A DNA stretch of 64,000 nt from positions 22,645 through 86,644 of the forward strand of contig JAQXDL010000031.1 of assembly GCA_029251375.1 (NCBI GenBank), written 5' to 3'. A program made the translations under genes and the position numbers. Below are positions 44,726-53,786 of this stretch, piece after piece. Source of the DNA: Pseudomonadales bacterium (GTDB lineage Bacteria; Pseudomonadota; Gammaproteobacteria; Pseudomonadales; Azotimanducaceae). The notes beneath the pieces are model-generated. The model did no database searches and had not been told where the DNA came from. It saw only the letters and a list, made by a program, of their open reading frames with translations. The first letter of the stretch is position 1. Each line of letters starts with the position of its first letter.

Positions 44726-46198
44726 ATGACAACTGAAGTTATTAATAAAATCACAGCAACTTTGAGCCCCGGCGACCATCCTTACCTTAACGGCGCCTGG
44801 AAACCCCTTCACGAAGAAGTGAACGCAACAGACATGGAGGTCTTTGGAGAAATTCCCAAAGACCTCAGTGGCGTCTATATCCGTAACACTGAAAACCCCG
44901 TTCACGATGCAATTGGCACCTACCATCCTTTTGATGGCGACGGCATGCTACATGCGATTTCGTTTCAAAATGGACAAGCGACTTATCGCAATCGCTTCAT
45001 TCGTACGAAAGGATTTCTTGCTGAGCAAGAAGCGGGACATGCGATATGGAGCGGCATATCCGGTAACCCTAAAAAATCCTTGCAGCCAGGCTGGGGCGCA
45101 AGGGGTTACATGAAAGACGGCTCCTCAACCGATGTTGTGGTACACGGCGGTGAAATTCTGGCAACACATTACATGTGCGGCGAAGGTTATCAGCTTGACC
45201 CCTATACCCTTGAACAGTTTGGTACGGCACCTTGGTCACCCGCCGAAGGTATCTCAGCGCATCCCAAGGTCGATCTGGAAACCGGTGACCTACTGTTTTT
45301 CAACTACTCGAAACAAGCACCCTATATGCACTACGGGGTCGTTGGGCCCGATAGAAAATTGAAACACTTCATACCCATTGAATTACCGGGACCACGACTA
45401 CCGCACGATATGGCGTTTACGAAGAACTATTCCATCCTGCCTGACATGCCTCTTTTCTTGAACAAAGAATTATTGGCCGCGGGGCTTCATGTCCCCGAGT
45501 TCCACCCAGATGTGCCTACGCGTTTTGCGATCGTGCCACGCTTTGGCTCAGTCAACGAGATTCGTTGGTTTGAAGCTGATCCAACCTTCGTGTTGCACTG
45601 GACCAACGCCTATGAACTCGGCAATGAGATTATTCTCGAAGGATATTTCCAAGAGGACCCCGACCCCGCCCCTTTAAAGGTACCCGGGGTTGACCCGAGA
45701 CTGGGCAAATTGATGGCTACGATTGATGAGCATTCATTTAAACCGAAACTGCATCGCTGGCGTTTTAACCTCGATACAGGCAAAACCACAGAAGAGCATA
45801 TCGATGATCGGTACTTGGAATTCGGCACGATTAACCAACACTACGCAGGGGTAAAGTCGCGTTACCTTTATTCCACCACGACCGAACCCGGTTGGTTCCT
45901 ATTTAACGGTATCGTCAAACACGACTTGGATACCGGTGACGCATCAAACCTTTATCTTGGCGACAACCGATATGGCAGTGAAGCACCTTTTGCCCCGAGG
46001 GTTGGCGCCCAATCGGAGGATGACGGCTATCTTATTTCGTTCATCACAGACCTGAATCAAAAACGCTCTGAGTGCATCATTTTAGATGCACAAAATATCG
46101 AAGCAGGTCCGGTTTGCACGATTGTGTTACCTCATCAAATCTCCAGCGGCACTCATGCTACGTGGGCATCACACGAGGAGATTGCGGCTTATCGTTAA
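44726..46198 (+). CDS. Carotenoid-cleavage oxygenase (RPE65/lignostilbene dioxygenase family)
   Basis: A 490-residue non-haem iron oxygenase that cleaves a carbon-carbon double bond in a carotenoid, apocarotenoid or stilbene. The four iron-binding histidines can all be placed: H179 in SAHPKVD, H227 in LPHDMAFTKN, H291 in VLHWTNAYE and H477 in GTHATW. The N-terminal GVYIRNTENPV and FDGDGMLHAISF are family standards. No Shine-Dalgarno is seen before the ATG. No signal peptide is present. The adjacent regulator gene is decayed, so control may now be constitutive. Convergent MFS gene follows at 46254. Confidence 0.94.
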   Translation: MTTEVINKITATLSPGDHPYLNGAWKPLHEEVNATDMEVFGEIPKDLSGVYIRNTENPVHDAIGTYHPFDGDGMLHAISFQNGQATYRNRFIRTKGFLAEQEAGHAIWSGISGNPKKSLQPGWGARGYMKDGSSTDVVVHGGEILATHYMCGEGYQLDPYTLEQFGTAPWSPAEGISAHPKVDLETGDLLFFNYSKQAPYMHYGVVGPDRKLKHFIPIELPGPRLPHDMAFTKNYSILPDMPLFLNKELLAAGLHVPEFHPDVPTRFAIVPRFGSVNEIRWFEADPTFVLHWTNAYELGNEIILEGYFQEDPDPAPLKVPGVDPRLGKLMATIDEHSFKPKLHRWRFNLDTGKTTEEHIDDRYLEFGTINQHYAGVKSRYLYSTTTEPGWFLFNGIVKHDLDTGDASNLYLGDNRYGSEAPFAPRVGAQSEDDGYLISFITDLNQKRSECIILDAQNIEAGPVCTIVLPHQISSGTHATWASHEEIAAYR

Positions 46199-46253
46199 GA
46201 AGCATGTTGCAGCGATTCACCCCGCGGCGGCAACTGCGACACGGTAAATCTAT

Positions 46254-47546
46254 TCAATCCTGCGCTGGCTTATGTATATCTGGTGTTGGCTGTCTTGATC
46301 GATTTTTCGATCGCGTTTCCACCTTCAATGCTAAAACGACAACGGCTGCGACGATATAAAGCGCTAAAAATGTTAGGAATGCCGGTCGATAACTGCCGGT
46401 GACATCATAGACCCAGCCGGCAAACGGCGTGCCCGCTAAATGTAGCACTGCCATAGGCGGTCTCATCGCACCTAAAACCCGGCCGAAAGACTCTCGACCG
46501 AAAGCTGCGCCAACCACCGCACCCTGCATCGGTACAACCCCGCCCATGCCAAAACCAAAGAAACACGCACCGATCAAGAAGGCCAAATAGCCGTCCATAA
46601 ACACCATCATCAGTTGGCCGACAAACTGAAAACCAATGCCTAACCAAAGTGCATGACGCACGTCCCATCGATCAACCAGCGCACCAAAGATAAGTTTACC
46701 CATAATGCCAAAACCGGCAGTTGCCGAGGCGATACCTGATGCTGCTACCAAAGAAAGACCACTGTCCGTAAGTTTAGGCACCATGTGTATGAGGGTCGCA
46801 CTTTGAATACAAAAAAGCAGGCCGATAACCGTCAGTAGCACCCAAAAATTTGGCTGACTCATAAAGTCGCGGGTACGCAGCGGCGGTTTGGGCGGCGGCA
46901 GAGAACCCTTTTCAGTTGCGCCATCGGGTAACAAACCAACATCTTCCGGTCTCGAGATAACAAGCCGCAACACTACCGGCACAACCACTAGAAAGGTAAT
47001 CAAACCATAAGTCATGAAGGCTTCACGCCAGCCATAGGTCGCGATAATCCAGGCACTGATGGCCGGCATGACCACGCCAGAAACCGATATACCCGTCGCA
47101 GCGATACCTAGTGCTGAGCCTCGTTTCAACACGAACCAATTACTGACAAGCTTGGAGGTGGCAAGCTGGCCCATTGCACCGGCACCAAAGCCGACAAATA
47201 CGCCAAGTACAAGATAGAACTGCAAAGGCGTCTGAACTAAACCCAGCAATCCAAAACCTGTACCCATCGAAATGGCACCACAGGCCATGACATTTTTAAG
47301 AGGGAATCTGTCCAGTGCTCGGCCAATAAAGGGCGCTAGCAGCGCACCAACACCTTGCGTCACTGTCACACCGATAGAGACGCCAAAACGCGAATCGCCA
47401 AACTCAACCGCGATGGCTTTGAAGAAAATACCGTACGAATAAAAGAAGAACCCAACCGCAATGAAGTCGACGAGGAACGCAACCGCCACCATCCGCCATC
47501 CCAAAAAGAGTGTGGCGTTATTACGTCGTAACAGATAGGAAAACAT
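46254..47546 (-). CDS. MFS transporter (monocarboxylate/oxalate-formate antiporter-like)
   Basis: A 430-residue carrier with twelve helices. LGWRMVAVAFLVDFIAVGFF opens helix 1, the FIGRALDRFPLKN loop lies between helices 2 and 3, and the two halves are separated by a cytoplasmic loop holding DGATEKGSLPPPKPP. This pattern fits the OFA/monocarboxylate branch (PF07690, UhpC-like). Uptake of a carboxylic acid would suit the surrounding catabolic genes. The ATG at 47546 is used; a TTG five codons upstream is also in frame. It is convergent with the carotenoid oxygenase gene. Confidence 0.88.
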   Translation of the reverse strand: MFSYLLRRNNATLFLGWRMVAVAFLVDFIAVGFFFYSYGIFFKAIAVEFGDSRFGVSIGVTVTQGVGALLAPFIGRALDRFPLKNVMACGAISMGTGFGLLGLVQTPLQFYLVLGVFVGFGAGAMGQLATSKLVSNWFVLKRGSALGIAATGISVSGVVMPAISAWIIATYGWREAFMTYGLITFLVVVPVVLRLVISRPEDVGLLPDGATEKGSLPPPKPPLRTRDFMSQPNFWVLLTVIGLLFCIQSATLIHMVPKLTDSGLSLVAASGIASATAGFGIMGKLIFGALVDRWDVRHALWLGIGFQFVGQLMMVFMDGYLAFLIGACFFGFGMGGVVPMQGAVVGAAFGRESFGRVLGAMRPPMAVLHLAGTPFAGWVYDVTGSYRPAFLTFLALYIVAAVVVLALKVETRSKNRSRQPTPDIHKPAQD

Positions 47547-47909
47547 ACAAACTCGAACCAAAACAATCCGACACTATACACTTAACAATTTATGGAACCG
47601 GGTTTTCACAATCTGCTGAGCCGCGCGCTTGCGAACCCATTGCCTCTACTGTGTTTTACTCGCCCAATTCGAATACCGTTCAGAGCTAGCGCTGACAAGC
47701 GGTGATGCCGATCTTAACTGTTGGCTGTACCCGCCTCTGGTCGCCTTTGTGTTTGTTTCACTTCTAGCTATTATTTGCATTTTCGCCCGCTCACTAAACA
47801 ACCTTTTTATAACTATTTGGCCGATAATGCCCCTTATGTGCAATATAACCTTGAGTGCTTTACAATAAGACTGTTTAGACTTCTAACTATAAATCGTCCA
47901 GGGGGATGA

Positions 47910-50687
47910 ATGTTTCAGAAAAAACGACTTCACACAGCCATATTGGCGGCGCTTGCTGTTTCAGGCACGACAGCGGCCCATGCAGAAATCGAAGAAATTG
48001 TTGTAACGGCCACTAAGAGATCAGCGAGCACTCAAGATGTACCCGTTGCAGTTACCGCACTCGGCGAACAAACTCTGAAAGATTTCGGCATCTCAAATTT
48101 CGAAGATTATTTAATTAACCTGCCCGGCGTAACGGCCGGTGGCAGTGGTCCAGGACAAAACACCATATATATTCGAGGTGTTGCCTCGACAACGCCAAAC
48201 CTGACAACAGCGGGTGTTGCCGGTCTGGCTCCGAATGTCGCGCTGTATCTTGACGAACAACCTCTCTCCCAACCCGGCCGTAATCTCGACGTTTACACCG
48301 CCGATATGGATCGCGTCGAGGTTCTAAAAGGTCCGCAGGGAACCCTTTTTGGCGCAAGTTCACAAGCAGGTACTATAAGACTAATAACCAACAAGCCTGA
48401 TCCTTCAGCTCAATATGCGAGCGTTGATTTCGGCACGTCTTTCACCAAAGGTGGTGAAATGAGCAACAACATCGAAGCGATGGTCAATATACCCGTATCC
48501 GATGCGCTGACCTTTCGTGGTGTGGTTTACGTCGACAATCAAGGCGGATACATCGATAACGTCGCGGGTACCCGTGATCTGCGTAGTTCAGGCCGCTTCC
48601 GTGATGCTGGCACAGTACGCGCTAATGGTGAGCCCGTGTCGCTAGCTCGCGCTGGCATTCAGACCGCCGATAGCCTCCAAGCGCGATTCGACGCTGGAGA
48701 CACGTTTAACGCGGGCAATTCAGTCGATTTAAGTGCAGTAGACTTTTTAGAGGCGAACAACTCAGGTTTGGTTGAAGATGACTTCAATGAAACAACCTAC
48801 GCCGGCGCTCGACTTTCTATGCTGTGGGATATCAATGAAAACTGGTCCTTACTTGCCGGTGTCGCGTCCCAAGATATTGACTCAGAGGGCGTCTTCTTCG
48901 CTGACCCAGATCTCGGTGACTATGAAATTCAGCGTTTTGAAGATGACAGCATCGAAGACAAATACGACAATTACAACTGGACGCTGACAGGTCGCGTTGG
49001 CGAACTCGAGGTACTTTACACCGGTGCATACACTGATCGCGAAACCAATCAGCGCGTCGATTACACCGATTACATGTATGTCGGCCAGTACTTACCCTAC
49101 TATATATGCGATTCTTCCGTAAGCTATCCTGAGTACAACTATAGTGATCCAAAACCCGGACTAACAAACGGTACGCCGGGCGGTACCTGCCAAGCCCCGA
49201 ACCTTTTTGTTAAAAGTGAAACAGAATTAAAAGTATCGACGCATGAAATTCGCATCACAACAAATGAAGACAGCCGCATTCGTGTTACAGCTGGTGCATT
49301 CTACAGTGATCTCGAGTTAACAGAGAAAAACGACTTTACCTACCCAGGTTCAGTTAGCGCTTCTATTTTTCCTGGCTTTGGTGCTCCGCAAACCGGTTTC
49401 TCGCCAGGCTTTCCATTCCCTAATGCGTACAACTCTGATGCAGGACCATTTCCAGCAGACGTCATTTTCAGGAATGACATTCGTCGTACCGATGAACAGA
49501 TGGCCTTCTTTGGCGAAGTCACAGTCGATATCACTGACAAATTTGCTGTGACCGTTGGTGGTCGTTATTACGATATTGAAGTCGATTTCGAAGGTGGTGC
49601 TAATGGCCAATTTTGCCAAGGATACCAGCCTGAGAATAACCGTTTTGGCACCAATCTAGATGACCTCTATGACGGCGATGGTTCCTTCACCTTTATCGGT
49701 GATTGTAGCAGCGGGGGTAACATCACCTTTACTCAAGGCCAAAGTTTCGATGATATCAAGACCATTTTGCAGGCAGCTGACCCTTACAGCGTAGGCCGTG
49801 GTGACTTCGCAAGATTTCCAAACGCGATCAACGATGGAGAGATTCAGGGTATCGTGAACGCATTGAGTGCACCGGACAAAGCCGAGAACTCAGGTTCCAT
49901 CTTTAAATTTACCGCTTCTTGGACGCCGAGTGACAATGCCCTGCTTTATACGACTATCTCGGAGGGCTTCCGACCCGGTATGTTGAATCGACCCGGTGGT
50001 TCACCTGGACCTGCTGGCTCGAATTATTCAGTGCCTTTTGAGCTAGACACGGATGATGTGATCAACTATGAAATGGGCTGGAAATTAGACTTATTTGATT
50101 ACTCAGTGCGTTTCAACGGCAGTGTCTTCTTTGTAGAGATTGAGAGCATGCAAACAACCATTTTCGATCCGAGCATTTCAAACTTATTCTTCTCAGACAA
50201 CGCAGCAGATGCTGAGGTAATGGGATTTGAAGGTGATGTCACTTGGGTACCGGCTAGTATCGAAGGTTTGACGTTGAACGCGGCTTTCTCGTTTCTCGAT
50301 ACAGAGATTACGAAAGTCTTAACGCCAACAAACGATGTTCGCAAAGGCGATGAGCTTGCATTTGCGCCAGAATTTCAGGGTAACCTGAGCGCGCGCTATC
50401 AGTGGCAACTTGACTCAGGCCTAACCGCTCACGTCATGCCACACGTTTCGGCTTCTTCAGAGTCTTATAGTGACGTCATCACCATTAATCGCGATGAGAT
50501 AGATGGCTGGGTCATGGTAGGCTTTACTGCCGGGGTTAGCGGCGCTAATTGGTCTGCGGAACTCTTTGGCGACAACGTGTTTAACGAACAAGCCGAACTA
50601 GCACGAAACTTCGTTTTCGATGTTCAGCGTGTTACCTACGCGCGACCAGCAACCTACGGTGTTAGAGTCTCTTACGACTTTAACTAA
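47910..50687 (+). CDS. TonB-dependent outer membrane receptor
   Basis: A 925-residue beta-barrel receptor. A signal peptide ends TTAAHAEIEE and is followed by a TonB-box-like EEIVVTATKRSASTQDVP. The plug domain includes GISNFEDYLINLPGVT, IYIRGVASTTPN and DRVEVLKGPQGTLFGASSQA, and the barrel ends in VRVSYDFN with the C-terminal aromatic-rich strand. Such receptors import iron complexes or, in marine bacteria, large organic substrates. GGGGGAT precedes the ATG. An independent promoter and its own terminator make it a single-gene unit. Ligand unknown. Confidence 0.95.
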   Translation: MFQKKRLHTAILAALAVSGTTAAHAEIEEIVVTATKRSASTQDVPVAVTALGEQTLKDFGISNFEDYLINLPGVTAGGSGPGQNTIYIRGVASTTPNLTTAGVAGLAPNVALYLDEQPLSQPGRNLDVYTADMDRVEVLKGPQGTLFGASSQAGTIRLITNKPDPSAQYASVDFGTSFTKGGEMSNNIEAMVNIPVSDALTFRGVVYVDNQGGYIDNVAGTRDLRSSGRFRDAGTVRANGEPVSLARAGIQTADSLQARFDAGDTFNAGNSVDLSAVDFLEANNSGLVEDDFNETTYAGARLSMLWDINENWSLLAGVASQDIDSEGVFFADPDLGDYEIQRFEDDSIEDKYDNYNWTLTGRVGELEVLYTGAYTDRETNQRVDYTDYMYVGQYLPYYICDSSVSYPEYNYSDPKPGLTNGTPGGTCQAPNLFVKSETELKVSTHEIRITTNEDSRIRVTAGAFYSDLELTEKNDFTYPGSVSASIFPGFGAPQTGFSPGFPFPNAYNSDAGPFPADVIFRNDIRRTDEQMAFFGEVTVDITDKFAVTVGGRYYDIEVDFEGGANGQFCQGYQPENNRFGTNLDDLYDGDGSFTFIGDCSSGGNITFTQGQSFDDIKTILQAADPYSVGRGDFARFPNAINDGEIQGIVNALSAPDKAENSGSIFKFTASWTPSDNALLYTTISEGFRPGMLNRPGGSPGPAGSNYSVPFELDTDDVINYEMGWKLDLFDYSVRFNGSVFFVEIESMQTTIFDPSISNLFFSDNAADAEVMGFEGDVTWVPASIEGLTLNAAFSFLDTEITKVLTPTNDVRKGDELAFAPEFQGNLSARYQWQLDSGLTAHVMPHVSASSESYSDVITINRDEIDGWVMVGFTAGVSGANWSAELFGDNVFNEQAELARNFVFDVQRVTYARPATYGVRVSYDFN

Positions 50688-50716
50688 TCGTGAAAGTCAA
50701 TCTGGCATGAATTCGG

Positions 50717-50740
50717 ACGCCCCTTTATGGGGCGTTTTTT
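50717..50740 (+). terminator. Rho-independent terminator
   Basis: ACGCCCC (50717-50723) pairs perfectly with GGGGCGT (50729-50735) around a 5-base loop and is followed by a T run. It closes the TonB receptor gene 30 bp after its stop. Confidence 0.93.
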
Positions 50741-50815
50741 ATGTCAGAGATTGCTGTTAGCCTAGCGTTATCGTTTCGTATTATGCTCAGATGAAATGCC
50801 TCGAGGGGAAATTCT

Positions 50816-52807
50816 ATTAAGCACGACCAAATAAATCTTTCAGACATTCAAAAACTGATTACGAACAAACAGTTTCAACAAGCCCTTGTCTCGATCAAAG
50901 TATTGCTGGCTGACCAACCAGAACATGTTGATGCGCTTTACATGAAAGCAGTCTGCATGCGCTACCTCGGCAGGCATGATGAGGCATTGTTGACGCTAAC
51001 CGAACTACAAAAAGACAATCCGTTATTCAGCCGAGCATTTCAGGAAGAAGGTCATTTGCAGGTCGCCCGTGTCGACCAAGCAGCGGCATTAAAAGCTTAT
51101 CAACAAGCAACACGACTCAACCCTGCTTTGTTAGCTAGTTGGAAAGGTCAACTAGCGATTTATAACCAACAACAAAATCAGGCCGCGGCGAAACAGATAA
51201 AACTGCAACTTGACAGACTCAGCCAGTTACCCGCACCTTTATTAGCTGCAATGGATTTAGTTGCACAGGGTAAGCTGCTGCGCGCGGAGGACATCTGTCG
51301 ACAATTCCTACAAAAGGCACCAAGGCACATCGAGGGTATGCGCGTGCTTGCCGATATCGGCGTAAAACTCGGAGTATTAGACGATGCTGAATTCTTGCTG
51401 GAGAGCGCCGTTTTAATGTCGCCGGACGATGTCCAAGCACGTATTGAGTACATTGAGGTTTTACGAAAAAGGCAAAAATTTGATCTAGCACTTATGGAAG
51501 CAGAGAAGTTGCTTGCGACCAATCCAACAAACCCCCAATTCCAATCGCTGTACGCAATTGTCTGCATGCAGACGGGCGACTATACCCTCGCGCTTGAGTA
51601 CTTTGACCGGATTTTAGCTGTTGTTCCATCAGATGCAGGAACGCTCACTTCAAAAGGCCATGCATTGAAAACGATTGGTAAAACGGAGGATGCCATTGCC
51701 TCCTATAGAGAGTCCATTGCTCATCACCCGGACCATGGTGAAGCTTACTTTTCTCTGGCGAACCTCAAGACCTACAGGTTCAGCGATGCTGAGCTAAAAA
51801 TGATGCAGGATCAAGACGATAACCCAGTAAGTACTCCGTCAGATCGGACCCATATCAAATTTGCGCTTGGGAAAGCCTACGAAGATCGGCAACAATACGA
51901 CTTGTCATTCGACCAGTATGTCCAAGGCAACGCCATCAAAAAAGGGCAATCTCGTTACTCGACAGAGCAGATGCTTGAAGAATTCGAAGCACAAAAACGT
52001 GCTTGTAACCCATCGCTTATGGCACGCCGAAATAGAACTGGATTTAACGCGCCTGACCCAATTTTTATCACTGGTCTGCCGCGTGCCGGATCAACTCTAC
52101 TTGAACAAATACTTGCATCTCATAGTCAAGTGGACGGAACGTTAGAGTTGCCGAACATTATCTCCCTTTCGCACAGCCTCAGACGCGGCGGTCGAACTGC
52201 AGCAACGAGCAAGTATCCTGAGTTACTGAACGAGTTAACTGACAAACAACTCAGCGACATGGGTGAGAAATACCTAATAGATACAAAAATACATCGCGCT
52301 GGTGCGCCTTTTTTTATCGACAAGATGCCAAACAACTTCCGTCATATTGGATTGATCAAGCTTATTCTACCCAATGCAAAAATCATCGACGCGCGCAGAC
52401 ATCCAATGGCCTGCTGTTGGAGCGGTTTCAAACAATTGTTCGCCGAAGGTCAAGAGTTTACCTACGCTTTAGAGGATGTTGGGCACTACTACCGTGGCTA
52501 CATTGATTTAATGGACCATTGGCACAAGGTCCTGCCCGGTGAGATTTTGACGGTACAGCACAGCCAAGTTGTAGATAGCCTCGAAAATGAGGTCAGACGC
52601 ATTTTGGACTACTGCAAATTACCTTTCGAACAATCCTGCGTCGAATTTCACAAAACAGAGCGAAGCATTAGGACACCAAGTTCAGAACAAGTCAGGCAGC
52701 CAATATTTCGTGATAGCATTGACGCTTGGCAAAATTACGATAAACGGCTTGACCCGCTGAAGGCATCTTTAGGTAAAGACATACGAGATAGCTACAAAAT
52801 CCCATGA
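50816..52807 (+). CDS. TPR-sulfotransferase fusion, probable ATT start
   Basis: A protein of about 663 residues. The first 370 or so form TPR repeats (KAVCMRYLGRHDEALLTLTE, MQTGDYTLALEYFDRILAV, LKTIGKTEDAIASYRESI). The C-terminal part is a PAPS-dependent sulfotransferase with the 5'-phosphosulfate loop ITGLPRAGSTLLEQIL near residue 420 and DARRHPMACCWSGFKQLF as the 3'-phosphate region. The first canonical start, TTG at 50903, would cut into a TPR helix. The frame is open to a stop at 50792, and AGGGGA at 50804-50809 stands six bases before ATT at 50816, giving a natural N-terminus KHDQINLSDIQKL. No ATG, GTG or TTG exists in that stretch. Substrate may be a protein or polysaccharide. Confidence 0.82.
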   Translation: MKHDQINLSDIQKLITNKQFQQALVSIKVLLADQPEHVDALYMKAVCMRYLGRHDEALLTLTELQKDNPLFSRAFQEEGHLQVARVDQAAALKAYQQATRLNPALLASWKGQLAIYNQQQNQAAAKQIKLQLDRLSQLPAPLLAAMDLVAQGKLLRAEDICRQFLQKAPRHIEGMRVLADIGVKLGVLDDAEFLLESAVLMSPDDVQARIEYIEVLRKRQKFDLALMEAEKLLATNPTNPQFQSLYAIVCMQTGDYTLALEYFDRILAVVPSDAGTLTSKGHALKTIGKTEDAIASYRESIAHHPDHGEAYFSLANLKTYRFSDAELKMMQDQDDNPVSTPSDRTHIKFALGKAYEDRQQYDLSFDQYVQGNAIKKGQSRYSTEQMLEEFEAQKRACNPSLMARRNRTGFNAPDPIFITGLPRAGSTLLEQILASHSQVDGTLELPNIISLSHSLRRGGRTAATSKYPELLNELTDKQLSDMGEKYLIDTKIHRAGAPFFIDKMPNNFRHIGLIKLILPNAKIIDARRHPMACCWSGFKQLFAEGQEFTYALEDVGHYYRGYIDLMDHWHKVLPGEILTVQHSQVVDSLENEVRRILDYCKLPFEQSCVEFHKTERSIRTPSSEQVRQPIFRDSIDAWQNYDKRLDPLKASLGKDIRDSYKIP

Positions 52808-52826
52808 GGTGATTCAAGACATAACT

Positions 52827-53315
52827 ATGAAAGACTATGATGAAATATTGGTAGCATTGCGGCGAATTACCCGCGCGATTGATCTCCATTCTAAGAGCCT
52901 TCAGAAAAAAACCGGCTTGACGACGTCACAATTACTCGTAATGGAAATCATCAACAAGTTAGGTAGTCCCTCTCCTAGCACCATCGCAAGAGAAATGGTG
53001 CTATCACAGGCAACCGTTACAACTCTACTGGATAGACTCGCAAAGAACCAACTGGTGGTAAGAGTTAAAAGTCATCAAGACAAAAGGTCAGTTACGGTAG
53101 ATCTGACAGAACAAGGCAAAGCATTGATGAGCCATGCACCGGAGCTGCTGCAGGCAGGTTTCTTGAATGAGTACCGAAAATTGCCAGACTGGCAGCGCAA
53201 TTCACTCATAGCATCCCTGCAACAAATCGCTTACTTAATGGATGCAGAGCAACTTGACGCTTCTCCGATACTAGACACAGGTGAACTATATCCAACAACA
53301 GACCAAAATCTGTAA
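52827..53315 (+). CDS. MarR family transcriptional regulator
   Basis: A 162-residue winged-helix regulator. TTSQLLVMEIINKLGSPSPS and TIAREMVLSQATVTTLLDRL form the helix-turn-helix, and VKSHQDKRSVTVDLTEQG the wing. ATG 52827 starts the family-like MKDYDEILVALRRI; a GTG at 52809 is in frame and only two bases after the sulfotransferase stop. The close spacing suggests co-transcription with the sulfotransferase gene. Ligand and operator are not readable. Nothing in the next 470 bp is a clear target. Confidence 0.92.
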   Translation: MKDYDEILVALRRITRAIDLHSKSLQKKTGLTTSQLLVMEIINKLGSPSPSTIAREMVLSQATVTTLLDRLAKNQLVVRVKSHQDKRSVTVDLTEQGKALMSHAPELLQAGFLNEYRKLPDWQRNSLIASLQQIAYLMDAEQLDASPILDTGELYPTTDQNL

Positions 53316-53786
53316 AACCTACTCGCAAGTTGGAGCCTATTGATATTGTTCTGATGACTGTCATTTTTAGCGATTCTGCTCTTACCATTCACTATAAATT
53401 AGCCAATGTATTCGCTGCTGTCGAAGCACACCCAGTCATTTTGCAGTTACCAGCTGAACCATCCTAAACACTCAATAGCAAGAGAGAATCGTTAGCCGTC
53501 AGTAGTTGTGCCGAGCGCGCGACATTGATCCTGGTAACTCCAGAATATGAGTTCCTATTGCAAGGGCCAACGTTTCCAACCCGCGCGAAGATCTTTACAT
53601 CTTCTTTTCAGTGACCATCTTCGCATTACTTCAGACAGCAAGTACTCGAGAAAGAGACCACTATTGGCAAATAGCGTTATGACGGCGCAGGACGATAAGA
53701 ACAAAAAGAATGTCATGTTCAAAGTTCAAATAAGCTCAGGTAGGTATAGCGGGCGAGAAAAAAGTCTGAGTCCTCAGTCTATTCCG
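53316..53786. other. Intergenic region without recognised gene
   Basis: Several short frames exist, for example ATG 53354 opening MTVIFSDSALTIHYKLANVF and ending at 53467, and a longer plus-strand frame ending near 53804. None has a Shine-Dalgarno, domain or coding-like composition I trust. No tRNA, terminator or repeat was seen. Confidence 0.4.
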
